From Phymatolithon calcareum (Eukaryota > Rhodophyta > Florideophyceae > Hapalidiales): DNA of 64,000 bases. Each line of letters begins with the position of its first letter. The stretch's first letter is position 1. Under the pieces are notes generated by a model. It was not told the DNA's origin. It searched no databases and saw nothing but the letters and a program-made list of their open reading frames with translations. This document shows, one piece after another, positions 1-12,372 of the stretch. The stretch covers positions 1,674,001 through 1,738,000 of the forward strand of contig OZ345378.1 of the NCBI GenBank assembly GCA_977006965.1. The letters are read 5' to 3'. Position numbers and translations under genes: made by a program.

Positions 1-1294
1 ATAGTTACCCTCTCCACCCAATCCGTCATCTCCTAGCCCGTCATCATCTTCCCCGCCCATCATCGCTCCCGATGCAATGTCTGCTCCAGCCACGGCACCC
101 GCTCCTCCGGCACCGGCACCACCACCACCTGGTATCGGCATGGGCATCATCATTCCCGGTCCCATATGCCCACGACTGTGCAGACTGAAATAATCTACTC
201 ACAGAATTATACAAACATGACCAAGCTTTGTTAGCGAAGACACCACAACTTTCTGCTTTAGCAATCTCGCACAAGTGTCGCAACTTACCGAAATCAATCG
301 CAATCGCCGTTGAGAGAAGAACAGCGCGCTGGTCCTGCGTAAGTTTCGCGCCGGCGGTGGAAGTATCCTCGGTTGGTGCCACAGCGCTTGAATCGCTTAC
401 AAGTCCCTCCGCAGATATTCCCATGGACGGGTCCAACCGCAAGACATATTGACGGGCATCGGTAAAGATCTCTCGGGCGAACCCTGTGAAATCCTTGTTC
501 ACGCTCGCAATTTTGCGTCCATCCTCGTCACGCATGTCGAAATCAATGGCTAGAAAGCCGGAGTCCACCCTTGCAAACTGAGTTTTTTCGATGTACATGG
601 CGTACCGCCGTCGATACAGATGCCAATTCATGTGCACTTCGCCGATCGGTTCGCCTTCTGGTGTTTCCACAAACATGGAAGTGGAGAATACATAGAACGG
701 GCGTCGAAGTACGAACGCAGGGTCACCATGTTTGTCCAGAACGGTGGCCCGAAACGATCTGTGCGTGCGAAAAACGTTTCGAGTGATGCTCTTGCCTAGG
801 GAGTCTTCTTCTGCGATGTAGCCAACAACTTCTCCGCCAGGCGCGGCACGAATTGTATATCGATTCGCTTGCTCAAAACCGATCAATATGTTTCCCCACT
901 AAGCAACGGTTTTAAAAGGGCAGAGCGTACACGGGAGCGTGTAAGATACAGACAAGCAGTGTAAAACATCTACGATGTCCGAAAGGACACAGAAATGGAC
1001 TGGACTGGCTAAACGTACTTCGTATTCTCTGGTCACCACCAGTGCTGGCGGGGAGAGAACTAGTTCGCGCCCACGCACCTCAGCCAGTTCTTTCGTCGGT
1101 GCAGACGGCGGCTGTGCGGTTGAGAAACTCCTTGAGCACGCTTCTATACATCTCAAATTGGAATTTTTCGGAACATGGTCCAGTCTACCCCAACTTGGCA
1201 CTGGAATTGAATAAAATCCAGTGTTGTACAAATACCGGCAAGCTGGTCGCCAGGGTGAAAGTCTTGTTCTCAAACGAAGAGCTGCTTGTAGCAT
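1..1294 (-). CDS. Phospholipid scramblase family protein, mitochondrial type (AIM25-like), 3' end beyond window
   Basis: Three exons read on the minus strand: 1294-1019, 898-289 and 194 to the window edge. Introns 1018-899 (donor GTACGT, acceptor TTAG) and 288-195 (donor GTAAGTT, acceptor GTAG) restore one frame. The joins give REYE|WGNILIGFEQANRY and IAIDFDYFSLHS, both typical of the scramblase family. The N-terminus from the ATG at 1294 (MLQAALRLRTRLSPWRPAC) is basic and amphipathic, which suggests mitochondrial import. The core ends in the family block REIFTDARQYVLRLDP, and the tail is Gly/Ala/Asp-rich and still open at base 1. Family members are linked to lipid movement and mitochondrial shape; that role is inferred. 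A longer unspliced frame through 44-200 gives Trp/Cys-rich junk and was discarded. It is divergent from the primase gene across 382 bp. Confidence 0.82.
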
Positions 1295-1676
1295 TTCTAG
1301 GTAGAGAGCACTGACGCAGTGCGTACAGTATTCTAACCTCGCGGCGCAATATACGGCCTCGGAACAATTAAGCGCAACATTGGAGCTCCAATGATGACGG
1401 AAACCATGACACTTGAGTATACAATTCATACAAAATACAGATCTCCATACGTTGTACAACTATAAATATACAGTCCTGTATGAGAATTATCGATTCGATT
1501 TCCCGCCAAAAATGAGTACGACATCACTTTTGCAAACAGCTGGACATGGCATTCGTATTGCAGGCAACATAGTTTAACTACTGTACACCACATATCGATA
1601 TCTCCAGTTTTGCTTGACGGAACCCAATACTCGCCGAAGAAAAATCGATCGCCAGAAGCCGTTGTCATCTTCCGAA
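1295..1676. promoter_or_regulatory. Divergent intergenic region between scramblase and PRIM2
   Basis: The 382 bp between two divergent start codons must hold both promoters. It includes a TACTGTA word at about 1580. I see no clear TATA box placed for either gene and no additional ORF. Confidence 0.5.
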
Positions 1677-3380
1677 ATGCAGGTGTCGAAAGCTGGTGGT
1701 AGAAATGCTACAAGGCATCAAGCCTCAGAAGTAGCACTCACGGCAAGGTCAACTTCATCTTCCTACGCGCCATTGTATCTGTCGTCAAGCCTGCGAGATA
1801 TTGCGTTTGACATCCAAGAGCTCGAATCCTACGCTCTGGACCGGCTAAAGTTGCTGAAGGCTATTGACCTGGCCCGCAAACAATCCGTGTCAGGACCGAA
1901 AGGAAATGCACAGCCAGCGATTCGAACTGCAACACGTCAAGCCGAGCGAACGTATTCTCTGTCGATTCCACCGAAAGGGAACGCAGACCGCGAAGCCCAA
2001 ATCTTGAAAGATGAAGCTTCTCATTTTTTGCTGCGTCTTGCCATGTGCAAGACGCATGACCATCGCGCTTGGCTTCTTGGACTTGAATGCATTCTTTTCG
2101 CGACCCGTCTAGAGGGCGCCTCAACCGAATACGTGCTCGAAGCGATCCGAAAATCAGATGGACCCAGGGTGGATGCTGTTCCCTTTGACGAGATGGATGA
2201 AATACGTGATGAACTCGACGCTGTTGCGAGAGGACCTAATCGTGTCAAGAGTGGGCAACAAGGCGTCAAGTTCTTCAAAGTAGATTTTGAACAGGTTCCA
2301 GGCCTCATTCGTTCTCGTCGCGTGTTTGTCAAAAAGGGAACGGCGTATGTGCCAGAAGTGAACATCCACGATGTTGTCGTTGGCCAATTTCGAGCAAGAA
2401 TGAATCAATCGTTAACTCTGGCGTCAAAAGCCGTCACACTGGCAGACAACGATCGAAGAATGAGACCGATTTTGGAATCCATTCGTGAACACCATGCTGC
2501 TGACGAGAGAAACGATGCGTTTGACGGATCTGAACGATCGGAGCTTATTTCGTTGAATCAACTAAATCAGTCAATTCCAGCTATGCCGCTATGCATGATG
2601 AACATGATGGCCAAGTTAAGGGAGCAACATCATTTGCGACACTCCGCCAGAATGCAGCTCGGCGTTTTCTTGAAAGGATGTGGCCTATCGATGGATGAAT
2701 CTCTGCGCTTTTGGCGCACTGAATTTGGGAAAGGTGCCATTGACAGCAGCAAGTTTGAAAAGACCTACTCGTACAATATTCGCCATTACTACGGAAAAGA
2801 AGGAAAGCGGCGTGCGCTAACCCCGTTTCCTTGTTTTAAGATTATTAACGAGCGCCCCGGGCCTGGGGAGCACAACGGCTGTCCGTACCGAGAATTCCAG
2901 GAGCACAACCTTGTGATGGCAATAAGGAAGCTGGGCGTTGATAACGATACAGCCAGCGCTATAACGGCCAAAGCACAAGAAGGCAATTTCCAAGTTGCGT
3001 GTGGAATGTGTTTCAAAGCCACTCAGCCCTCTGCAAGCATGGAAGAAGCTGCTGCAGAATTTTTGCCTTCACATCCGAACGAGTACTTCATTGAGGCACG
3101 GCGGCGCAGATTTACCCAGGCTAGTGTGCTGAAAGCTGCGGAAAGAGAAGAATCCGACGAGGATATGCCATTGCCTGGAGCCAATGAAACCCAGGTGGAT
3201 TCCCAGCCTAATCCTGGTAACGAAGGAGCACTTGTCGAACAATCAAATGCAGCCACCGCTAATGCTGGTAAGAAGCCTGGTCCTGTTACAGATGACGCTG
3301 CAATGACAGAAGCGAAGAACATAGCGGAAACGCCGGAGGAGCAAGAATCTAAGAGGCAGCGTACAGAAGCAGAAGCTTGA
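1677..3380 (+). CDS. PRIM2: DNA primase large subunit
   Basis: A 567-residue single-exon protein, the length expected for eukaryotic primase large subunits. It partners the catalytic small subunit in the pol alpha-primase complex and helps start RNA primers in the nucleus. The C-terminal iron-sulfur domain is clear: YSYNIRHYYGKEGKRR and the block PGPGEHNGCPYR. The four cluster cysteines fit C306, C386, C402 and C442; the 80-residue gap between the first two and the 40-residue gap between the last two match the human protein as I recall it. HHLRHSARMQLGVFLKG also fits the family. The tail from about residue 490 is acidic, low-complexity and ends Lys/Arg/Glu-rich. The reading frame is open upstream to 1614 but without ATG, so the first in-frame ATG is chosen. 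Confidence 0.93.
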   Translation: MQVSKAGGRNATRHQASEVALTARSTSSSYAPLYLSSSLRDIAFDIQELESYALDRLKLLKAIDLARKQSVSGPKGNAQPAIRTATRQAERTYSLSIPPKGNADREAQILKDEASHFLLRLAMCKTHDHRAWLLGLECILFATRLEGASTEYVLEAIRKSDGPRVDAVPFDEMDEIRDELDAVARGPNRVKSGQQGVKFFKVDFEQVPGLIRSRRVFVKKGTAYVPEVNIHDVVVGQFRARMNQSLTLASKAVTLADNDRRMRPILESIREHHAADERNDAFDGSERSELISLNQLNQSIPAMPLCMMNMMAKLREQHHLRHSARMQLGVFLKGCGLSMDESLRFWRTEFGKGAIDSSKFEKTYSYNIRHYYGKEGKRRALTPFPCFKIINERPGPGEHNGCPYREFQEHNLVMAIRKLGVDNDTASAITAKAQEGNFQVACGMCFKATQPSASMEEAAAEFLPSHPNEYFIEARRRRFTQASVLKAAEREESDEDMPLPGANETQVDSQPNPGNEGALVEQSNAATANAGKKPGPVTDDAAMTEAKNIAETPEEQESKRQRTEAEA

Positions 3381-3387
3381 AAATTGT

Positions 3388-3393
3388 AATAAA
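3388..3393 (+). terminator. AATAAA polyadenylation signal of PRIM2
   Basis: A canonical AATAAA begins 8 nt after the PRIM2 stop codon. This implies a very short 3' UTR if used and fits the tight convergent spacing to the eIF3b gene. Confidence 0.55.
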
Positions 3394-3642
3394 GGATTCA
3401 GATAACATAGCGCCTGAGCTTGCGTTTTCACTCCAGTTTGATTTATATCGTAGTAAGAAATACCAGGATCAGAGCTACAGCCTGTTCCATTGAAGACAAG
3501 CGAGCCGTATGACGCAACCAGACCATGCAGATATATCTGTCGATGTGTAAAATGGGTACGATTTCCCGCATTCGATATGGCGGCAGCTTAAAAAAGGAAA
3601 GGAGCCAGGAATGCGTTACTGATTTTTAATGAGTCAGACCGC

Positions 3643-5990
3643 CTAATCTCTCTCATCATCGCTAGTCAAAAGCCTGACATTCACATCAATTTCAGACCGC
3701 ACGGAAATAATAGTCTCTATCGTTTCTACAATAGTTTCCATCTCATCGTCGTCCACAGCAGTATTGCCCCTAGCTGCGCGTCGTTTCTCCATTTCAGCTG
3801 CCAGCCGCTGTTCCGCTTGTGCTCGGAACGCAAGATACGTCTCGCGCAGTTTCCGCCTATGTGCAGCACGACCACTGCTCACATTATCACGGAGCTCCTT
3901 GTCTTCACGTTCGTATCGTTCCCTCTTCGCTCTCAGGTTCTTTTTCACATCCTTCTCTTGTTTCGCAGAAAGCAGAGACGGAGGTCGCGGACGCCAAACA
4001 AATTGATACAGCATATCCACGTTTTCGCGAACAAGCTCTTTCCCATACATTGTCCAAATCACGTAGCCATTATCATTTCGATTTCTCCAATATGAGACAA
4101 CCGTGGACACAAATCGCCCAGATGGATCCCACTGCACCTCGTTGCATAAGAAATGCTCGTTCGAGCCGATCGGCTCAACTTCGCTTTTTGGCACGATATC
4201 GTTCGCGTCGTAAAACTCGAGTGCACCATTTTGAGTACCGACAGCAGCGAGTAGAATGAATCGGCCCTTCGGTGACCAGTACAACTGATTGCAGGTTTTC
4301 TTCTCCAATGTAGACAGAAGCTTCAAAGCTCCACTCACACCTTCCATTGAGTAGAAGCTGACATCCATTCGCCCTGCGATTTCGCGATGACCATGAATTA
4401 CGGCAAACCTGTTCCCATGCGGTTCCCATGCAAAGAAATTCACAGTATCCTTCTCCTTGTACTCCAATACTTCAACAGGAATGTCTTTTGCTTTCACACG
4501 GAAAAGCTCGAAGTTGGTGAATTGTCCCTTCTTGCTTTTCGTCAGTCGATCGACCTTGCAACACAAAAACTTTCCTTGTTGATGCCAATGAAGCATAATA
4601 TCGGCAACGGAGTATAGCGCCTTTTGACGAAGTTCTCGTCGCGACGGGATTTCAAGCAAAGTAACACGAGCTGGAGAGTTCTCTGCCTCCGGTGTCCAAT
4701 ACGCCATGACATCATCAGTGGGCGACCAAGAGAAATGCTGCACGTTTGCAATTTTCAGCGACTTCTTATCAAGCATTCCCATATCCGGTGTCACGTACAC
4801 GGAGATACCCGTCTCAGTCTTTCGAGCAAGGTATTTATCGGTGTGTGACCACTGGAACTGCGGCCAGGGGATTTGTCCCTCAGGTCCTACTTGTGATCTC
4901 GGTGGACCAAGGAAGCCTCGCTTCATTTTCCCCGTATGAATGTCCCACACCTTGATTGCTCGCGGGTATCGCGAGTTATCCTTTTCAGGTTCAGTACCGT
5001 TGAAGGTCACAAGGTAGTTTTCACATGGCGAAAAATCTATGAGCATAGCATTTTCATGCTCAAATCGTCTGACACGTTCCCATGTCACAGATTCATCTTC
5101 TTCTTTGGGGGGAACACGACCCCACAACTGGATCCCACGAGGGTGGAAAGTAGCCAGGAATGTGCCTTTCGGAGACCACACTGCATGAGATTCAGTCCAG
5201 CGCTTACGTTCGACATCCTGATTTCATATATAATGAGTAGAAACAATGGTTAGCACTTCAATGCTACTTCCAAATGGCAGACCAAGCATAGGACGCATCA
5301 CTCAGATACAGCCTCTGTATCTTTCGACATTAGAATCTACGGGGGATGCAGTCCCCCTATAGTAGAATTCCGAATAAATGCAGTGGTTTCGTCACTGTGA
5401 CGCCACGCGCAAAGAACAAAATATATACTTACCAGTTGGGGTTTGACGACATGGTCGTGCCAGAAAACGCTTGTAACCTCGTTGTTGCGGATCATGAACA
5501 TATCTCGCCCACGCTCGTCAAGAAGCCAGCTCTTATAATTGGGCTGATTCACTGTCGCCACGGGCAACGGAGCAGGTGGAACAAACTGTTTCGGAACAGT
5601 CTGCAATTGCTCCAGAGCAGTCGCAGAGCACGCCCAAAACGTATGGTTGCGGTCAAGAATATGGTTGTGCAATGCAACAACTGCCTTATGCGCTTGTTCA
5701 GGGTTTTGGTACTCTGCAAACGCGAAGCCAAGCGTGGATCCCTCGTCGTTGGTGACGAACGAGACCATCGACTTTCCATTCTCGTCTTTCCGAATCTTTG
5801 CGACTTCTTCGAATTTTGGCGTCAAACGAGAGATAAGCTTGGGGTACTTGTCCTTTTTGATCTTCGGGATGTTATCGACAATAATGAGCGACTCCTTCGC
5901 TATATGGTGCATCTCTTGCAATTTGAGGCGGAAGTCATCTTCAATTGACGTTTCAGGCGCCTGTGCGCGATCTGCGACCATTCCAACCAT
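3643..5990 (-). CDS. EIF3B: Eukaryotic translation initiation factor 3 subunit B
   Basis: Two exons, 5990-5433 and 5217-3643, encode about 710 residues, a normal size for eIF3b. The 215-nt intron has donor GTAAGTATAT and acceptor ATCAG and keeps frame (KPQL|DVERKRWTES). The N-terminal part carries an RRM (ESLIIVDNIPKI near the start, GFAFAEYQNPEQA at RNP1). The second exon holds the beta-propeller with WSPKGTFLATFHPRGIQLWG. The charged C-terminal helix region (ERYEREDKEL, AEQRLAAEMEKRRAARG) is where this subunit typically binds eIF3 partners. The protein is a core scaffold of the cytosolic eIF3 complex. The first ATG in the open frame (MVGMVADRAQ) was used; upstream reading continues only to a TTG. 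Confidence 0.93.
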
Positions 5991-6330
5991 TTTCAATTCT
6001 GGTAGCAACGAAGCGCCGCAAAGGAGCTACCTAAATGCGAAATCGCCAGGGTCCGGCGCTCTTGATTGAGACGGATGTTGTTTGAATCGCCGTTGACTTC
6101 AGCAGCACTTACTGGTATGATCATTCTCAGGCGACGAATGGCGTAATTTATCAGAAATTAGAATATTTTCAAAAGTCTTCTGGTTTCTATCAAATATTTT
6201 CCATTTTTCTCCAACATGCGAGAGAAGGATATGTCACAAATTTTGGCGCTGTGGATCGGCCTTTGACCATTTCGAGGCACAAAGGTGTTGCTCGTCGCAG
6301 CACGTCTCGGAGGTAGGAACCGTGAGCAGA
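5991..6330. promoter_or_regulatory. Divergent intergenic region between eIF3b and CMC1-like gene
   Basis: The 340 bp between divergent starts include an AT-rich stretch at about 6130-6200. No ORF is supported here and no definite core promoter element could be assigned. Confidence 0.45.
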
Positions 6331-6723
6331 ATGCAACAGGAAATGGAGCCGGTTTTAAAGAAAGAGGCTGAGCGAATGGTGATGAAAAAATTACGAACCT
6401 TGGCCTTAGAAGGTTGTGGCGAAGAAGTCCGTGCTTTTGCCGAATGCGCATCGGGCAAAATGTTTAGCGTTGCCTGGAAATGTCGCGCGGAGAACAAAGC
6501 TTCGAAAGCATGTATGGAGAAGTTCAAAAATAATGAAGAACTGAAAAAAGAGCTTCGACGGCGGTGAGTTGCATATGCCCTTAAACTTCCCTTCTAGTTA
6601 GATCTCTGCCGTTGCTGATCATTTGTGTTCTGAAATATGCTTGATGGCTTGAGAAGGCACGCCCAACAATTCCCAAGGGCCATTGCGCGATACCAAGAAA
6701 AAATGAGCGCAGAAAGCTCGTAG
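6331..6723 (+). CDS. CMC1-like twin CX9C mitochondrial protein
   Basis: Two exons, 6331-6563 and 6657-6723, encode 99 residues. The first carries the CHCH signature with two CX9C pairs, C29/C39 and C51/C61 (CGEEVRAFAEC and CRAENKASKAC), as in CMC1-type cytochrome oxidase assembly factors of the intermembrane space. The unspliced frame stops at TGA 6565, but that TGA lies in a donor, G|GTGAGT. Splicing to the AG at 6655-6656 continues the frame as RRRHAQQFPRAIARYQEKMS and ends at TAG 6721. The second exon is inferred from splice signals and frame, not from a known homolog. The gene converges on the next one with only 30 bp between stop codons. Confidence 0.75.
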
Positions 6724-6753
6724 TGGGCTTGGGGCGTAGAGTTTCTGTCGAGC

Positions 6754-7260
6754 TTAATCTTGGCGCTTCTTTGCGTCGGTCATTTCCTGCAATCTGTTAG
6801 AAATGGACAAAATTAGTGCGATTGGAATTACTACAAATGCGGCGTTCATCATTGTTAACGCAAAACACACCGAGAGGGGTCTTCCTTCTTTTCCATTTTC
6901 ATGCAATGAATGCATCAAGTACAGCATTGTTTTAGTCGCAAGTTCAGAACTTTGGACGATTGATAGCGCGGCCAGTTTCGGGTTGTTTCTTGTTTTAGAA
7001 ACAAATGTCAAAGAAAGGAGAATGTAGAGTGATGCGAGCATATCGAAGAAGCCGATGATGTAGATATAGAAAACAAACATGTCGTCCGGATCTCCAAACA
7101 CTTTGTCGTACTGCGCATAAAAGTGCATCGGACCGAAGAGCATATCGCACAAGCTGCTACTGTTGGAAGCAGGCCGAAAGATGATATACACAGCATCATA
7201 TGGGAGTACAATCAGGTTGATTAGGTACCAACCAATCGCCCAGGACGGGATCAATTGCAT
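6754..7260 (-). CDS. Four-pass membrane protein, EXPERA/TMEM97-like (copy A, intact C-terminus)
   Basis: A 168-residue protein with four hydrophobic segments at about 8-28, 62-88, 97-113 and 132-153. The layout recalls EXPERA-domain ER proteins (TMEM97/emopamil-binding type): a first helix followed by a polar segment with YDKVFGDPDD, then three helices and a short basic tail (AKKRQD) that could act in ER retention. This assignment rests on topology and weak resemblance. Most of the gene, from 6798 upward, is duplicated at 10829-12372, but only this copy keeps the native last 14 codons. Relative to copy B it lacks one base just upstream of the ATG, which closes a possible N-terminal extension. 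Confidence 0.55.
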   Translation of the reverse strand: MQLIPSWAIGWYLINLIVLPYDAVYIIFRPASNSSSLCDMLFGPMHFYAQYDKVFGDPDDMFVFYIYIIGFFDMLASLYILLSLTFVSKTRNNPKLAALSIVQSSELATKTMLYLMHSLHENGKEGRPLSVCFALTMMNAAFVVIPIALILSISNRLQEMTDAKKRQD

Positions 7261-8345
7261 TGTGCTTCTTCTGTCGCATCAGCCTTGGAATCGCAGCTCT
7301 GCACAGCAGCACTTTTTTCAACACACCTTCACAAGTTTGCAGATGGTCTCTCCAATAAAACTTCAGATCTTGACACACTACTGTGAGATCTTGGTTTCCA
7401 AGAGAAGGTGCTCTAGGATTTGGAAAGAAGTAATGCACAACATCTCGATGCTCCACGATGCTCATCTCAATCTCCATCGTTGTAGAGTATGATAATCTAC
7501 TGTCTTCGCTCTCCCCAGACAACTGTCGTAAAACACATGCCCATAATGATGTTTAAATCGGACAGGGTGCTCAAATACTGTAGAGCCTAATTTCGCTCGA
7601 TTCCTAGTACTTCCACCTTCATAGTACACTACAAGTCGGGATCCAACGTATGGATACCATCATGGGGGAATAGCAGATGATGTTTGCGCAAAGGAAATCA
7701 TGCTGTCGAAGCGTACGACGACACGGTGACTCGTGCTGTATGAAAAGAGTACGTTCTTCCTAAAGTATTGTTCAAGCTGTCATCACCGTCAACAATAATT
7801 GTTACAAAAGCAGTTTTATCTTAGTAGCTCATTTGTGAATGAAGTGATTGTACTCTCCATTCCACGCAGACTACGTTGTAGAAGAAACGCGCAGAGGTCA
7901 AAAGGCCACCAAAATCTCATTCTGAGCAAAAATATAGCTTACGGTCCTACTGGACTAAACGGGCAAATCACCCTCACAGCATACGGTTTGTTAACCGATT
8001 GGCACGGATAGTTTCCAGAGCTCATAGCTGCCCCAGTACAGTAGATTCATAAGTCGTTTTGGTATCTCTTTCGCACCAATTTGGACCAGAATTCAAGCAG
8101 TACAAGTGTCCTGCCTGCGACATTGTCTTGGTACACTCATTCACGGTGGAAGTGGGGCTTGTGATCACACGGTCCGCATTGTCCGGAGAAGTATCACAAC
8201 GGCAACCACAAGTTGTCTTCAGTGGACCAACGCTCATCTGAGCCTCAGTGACGGTAGCTGACTTGTTCTCTCCCGCGAACAAAACGAATAATCCGTCCAC
8301 AGGCTCGGTGAAAGATGCAATTGCTCGACACTGCGTCTGATCCGT
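6798..8345. repeat. 1.55-kb direct repeat, copy A
   Basis: This segment matches 10829-12372 almost base for base across its whole length. The match begins at TAGAAATGGACAAAATT on the left and ends after CTGATCCGT on the right. Copy A differs by a 5-bp tandem CAGTA duplication near 8038, one missing base near 7270 and scattered substitutions. The left edge lies inside the EXPERA-like gene, the right edge inside the secreted-protein gene. Confidence 0.95.
7939..8345 (-). pseudogene. 5'-truncated, frameshifted copy of the secreted cysteine-rich protein gene
   Basis: It corresponds to roughly the last 135 codons of the intact gene at 11971-13023. The 5' part is missing because the duplication ends at 8345, where unrelated sequence begins. 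The 5-bp CAGTA duplication shifts frame after TTYEST, so the copy ends early as VLGQL with a stop at 8022; the old stop position is 7939. No signal peptide remains, so a functional secreted product is unlikely. Confidence 0.85.
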
Positions 8346-8476
8346 AACTTTCAAGACGTGCTAGCCTCTTTGGGGAAAAAAGCAATCATCATCATCTTTG
8401 AAACTTCTTGGGGCATCGTCGGAGTAAAGCCGTGTCGGGATGGTGCAGTGACCAGCACGGCAAGACTATTTTGGAT

Positions 8477-10441
<1,965 letters not shown>

Positions 10442-10595
10442 TCATATCATAAATTAGATCCAAATCCCCAATCCTGTCAAATTTGATACATCGGTCAGAG
10501 TGTAGACAACAACCATCCATACTGTGAATAGTGTTTCCAAATGTCTGACGTGATTGAGTTCGGATACTTAACCACGTTACAGTTCAAAGAAGTTC

Positions 10596-11291
10596 TCAGC
10601 ACTTCGCGTTGGAGTATGAGGACCACTCATGGTAAGATTTTCTAAGTGACGTATAGTTTACTCTGATCACTTTAACCTCTTCGCTGTTCTTGAATTGCAG
10701 GATTATTGCTGTGGATAGCAGCGAGAGAACATTCAGCTTCTGGAGTGAATCAACTCTGCCTATTTTATTAGTGCTGTAGCACCAAACTATCTTATATACT
10801 GTTTTGCGGGACTCACAAGGGTATCTAGTAGAAATGGACAAAATTAGTGCGATTGGAATTACTACAAATGCGGCGTTCATCATTGTTAACGCAAAATGCA
10901 CCGAGAGGGGTCTTCCTTCTTTTCCATTTTCATGCAATGAATGCATCAAGTACAGCATTGTTTTAGTCGCAAGTTCAGAACTTTGGACGATTGATAGTGC
11001 GGCCAGTTTCGGGTTGTTTCTTGTTTTAGAAACAAATGTCAAAGAAATGAGAATGTAGAGTGATGCGAGCATATCGAAGAAGCCGATGATGTAGATATAG
11101 AAAACAAACATGTCGTCCGGATCTCCAAACACTTTGTCGTACTGCGCATAAAAGTGCATCGGGCCGAAGAGCATATCGCACAAGCTGCTACTGTTGGAAG
11201 CAGGCCGAAAGATGATATAGACAGCATCATATGGGAGTACAATCAGGTTGATTAGGTACCAACCAATCGCCCAGGACGGGATCAATTGCAT
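10596..11291 (-). pseudogene. EXPERA-like membrane protein copy B with replaced C-terminus
   Basis: The first 154 or so residues match copy A with very few changes (for example LLSL to LISL, SVCF to SVHF). At the repeat edge (10829) the native tail is lost, and the frame runs about 75 codons into unrelated flanking DNA before a stop at 10596. The frame is also open upstream of the ATG to 11408. It could be a chimeric gene, but a replaced tail after a duplication break is the simpler reading. Confidence 0.6.
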
Positions 11292-12372
11292 CGTACTTCT
11301 TTCTGTCGTATCAGCCTTGGAATCGCAGCTCTGCACAGCAGCACTTTTTTCAACACACCTGCACAAGTTTGCAGATGGTCTCTCCAATAAAACTTCAGAT
11401 CTTGACACACTACTGTGAGATCTTGGTTTCCAAGAGCAGGTGCTCTAGGATTTGGAAAGAAGTAATGCACAACATCTCGATGCTCCACGATGCTCATCTC
11501 AATCTCCATCGTTGTAGAGTATGATAATCTACTGTCTTCGCTCTCCCCATTCAACTGTCGTAAAACACATGCTCATAACGATGTTTAAATCGGACAGGGT
11601 GTTCAAATACTGTAGAGCCTAATTTCGCTCGATTCCTAGTACTTCCACCTTCATAGTACACTACAAGTCGGGATCCAACGTATGGATACCAGCATGGGGG
11701 AATAGCAGATGATGTTTGCGCAAAGGAAATCATGCTGTCAAAGCGTGCGACGACACGGTGACTCGTGCTGTATGAAAAGAGTACGTTCTTCCTAAAGTAT
11801 TGTGCAAGCTGTCATCACCGTCAACAATAATTGTTACAAAAGCAGTTTTATCTTAGTAGCTCATTTGTGAATGAAGTGATTGTACTCTCCATTCCACGTA
11901 GACTACGTTGTAGAAGAAACGCGCAGAGGTCAAAAGGCCACCAAAATCTCATTTTGAGCAAAAATATAGCTTACGGTCCCACCGGACTAAACGGGCAAAT
12001 CACCCTCACAGCATACGGTTTGTTAACCGATTGGCATGGATAGTTTCCAGAGCTCATAGCTGCCCCAGTAGATTCATACGTCGTTTTGGTATCTCTCTCA
12101 CACCAATTTGGACCAGAATTCAAGCAGTACAAGTGTCCTGCCTGCGACATTGTCTTGGTACACTCATTCACGGTGGAAGTGGGGCTTGTGATCACACGGT
12201 CCGCATTGTCCGGAGAAGTATCACAACGGCAACCACAAGTCGTCTTCAGTGGACCAACACTCATCTGCGCCTCAGTGACGGTAGCTGACTTGTTCTCTCC
12301 CGCGAACAAAACGAATAATCCGTCCACAGGCTCAGTGAAAGATGCAATCGCTCGACACTGCGTCTGATCCGT
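10829..12372. repeat. 1.55-kb direct repeat, copy B
   Basis: Partner of 6798-8345 in the same orientation. The sequences part abruptly at both ends. Copy B keeps the intact secreted-protein gene on its right, whereas its left flank is unrelated DNA upstream of DDX41. Confidence 0.95.

Noticed and set aside
44-288. Unspliced continuation of the scramblase frame to a stop at 44
   Set aside because: It yields a Trp/Cys-rich tail unlike the family. The spliced frame gives DFDYFS and a Gly-rich tail as expected.
7196-7522. Alternative N-terminal frame (MEIEMSIVEHRDVV...) upstream of the EXPERA-like gene
   Set aside because: It is in another frame than the membrane protein. No splice joining was found without a stop, and conservation between copies is explained by the recent duplication.
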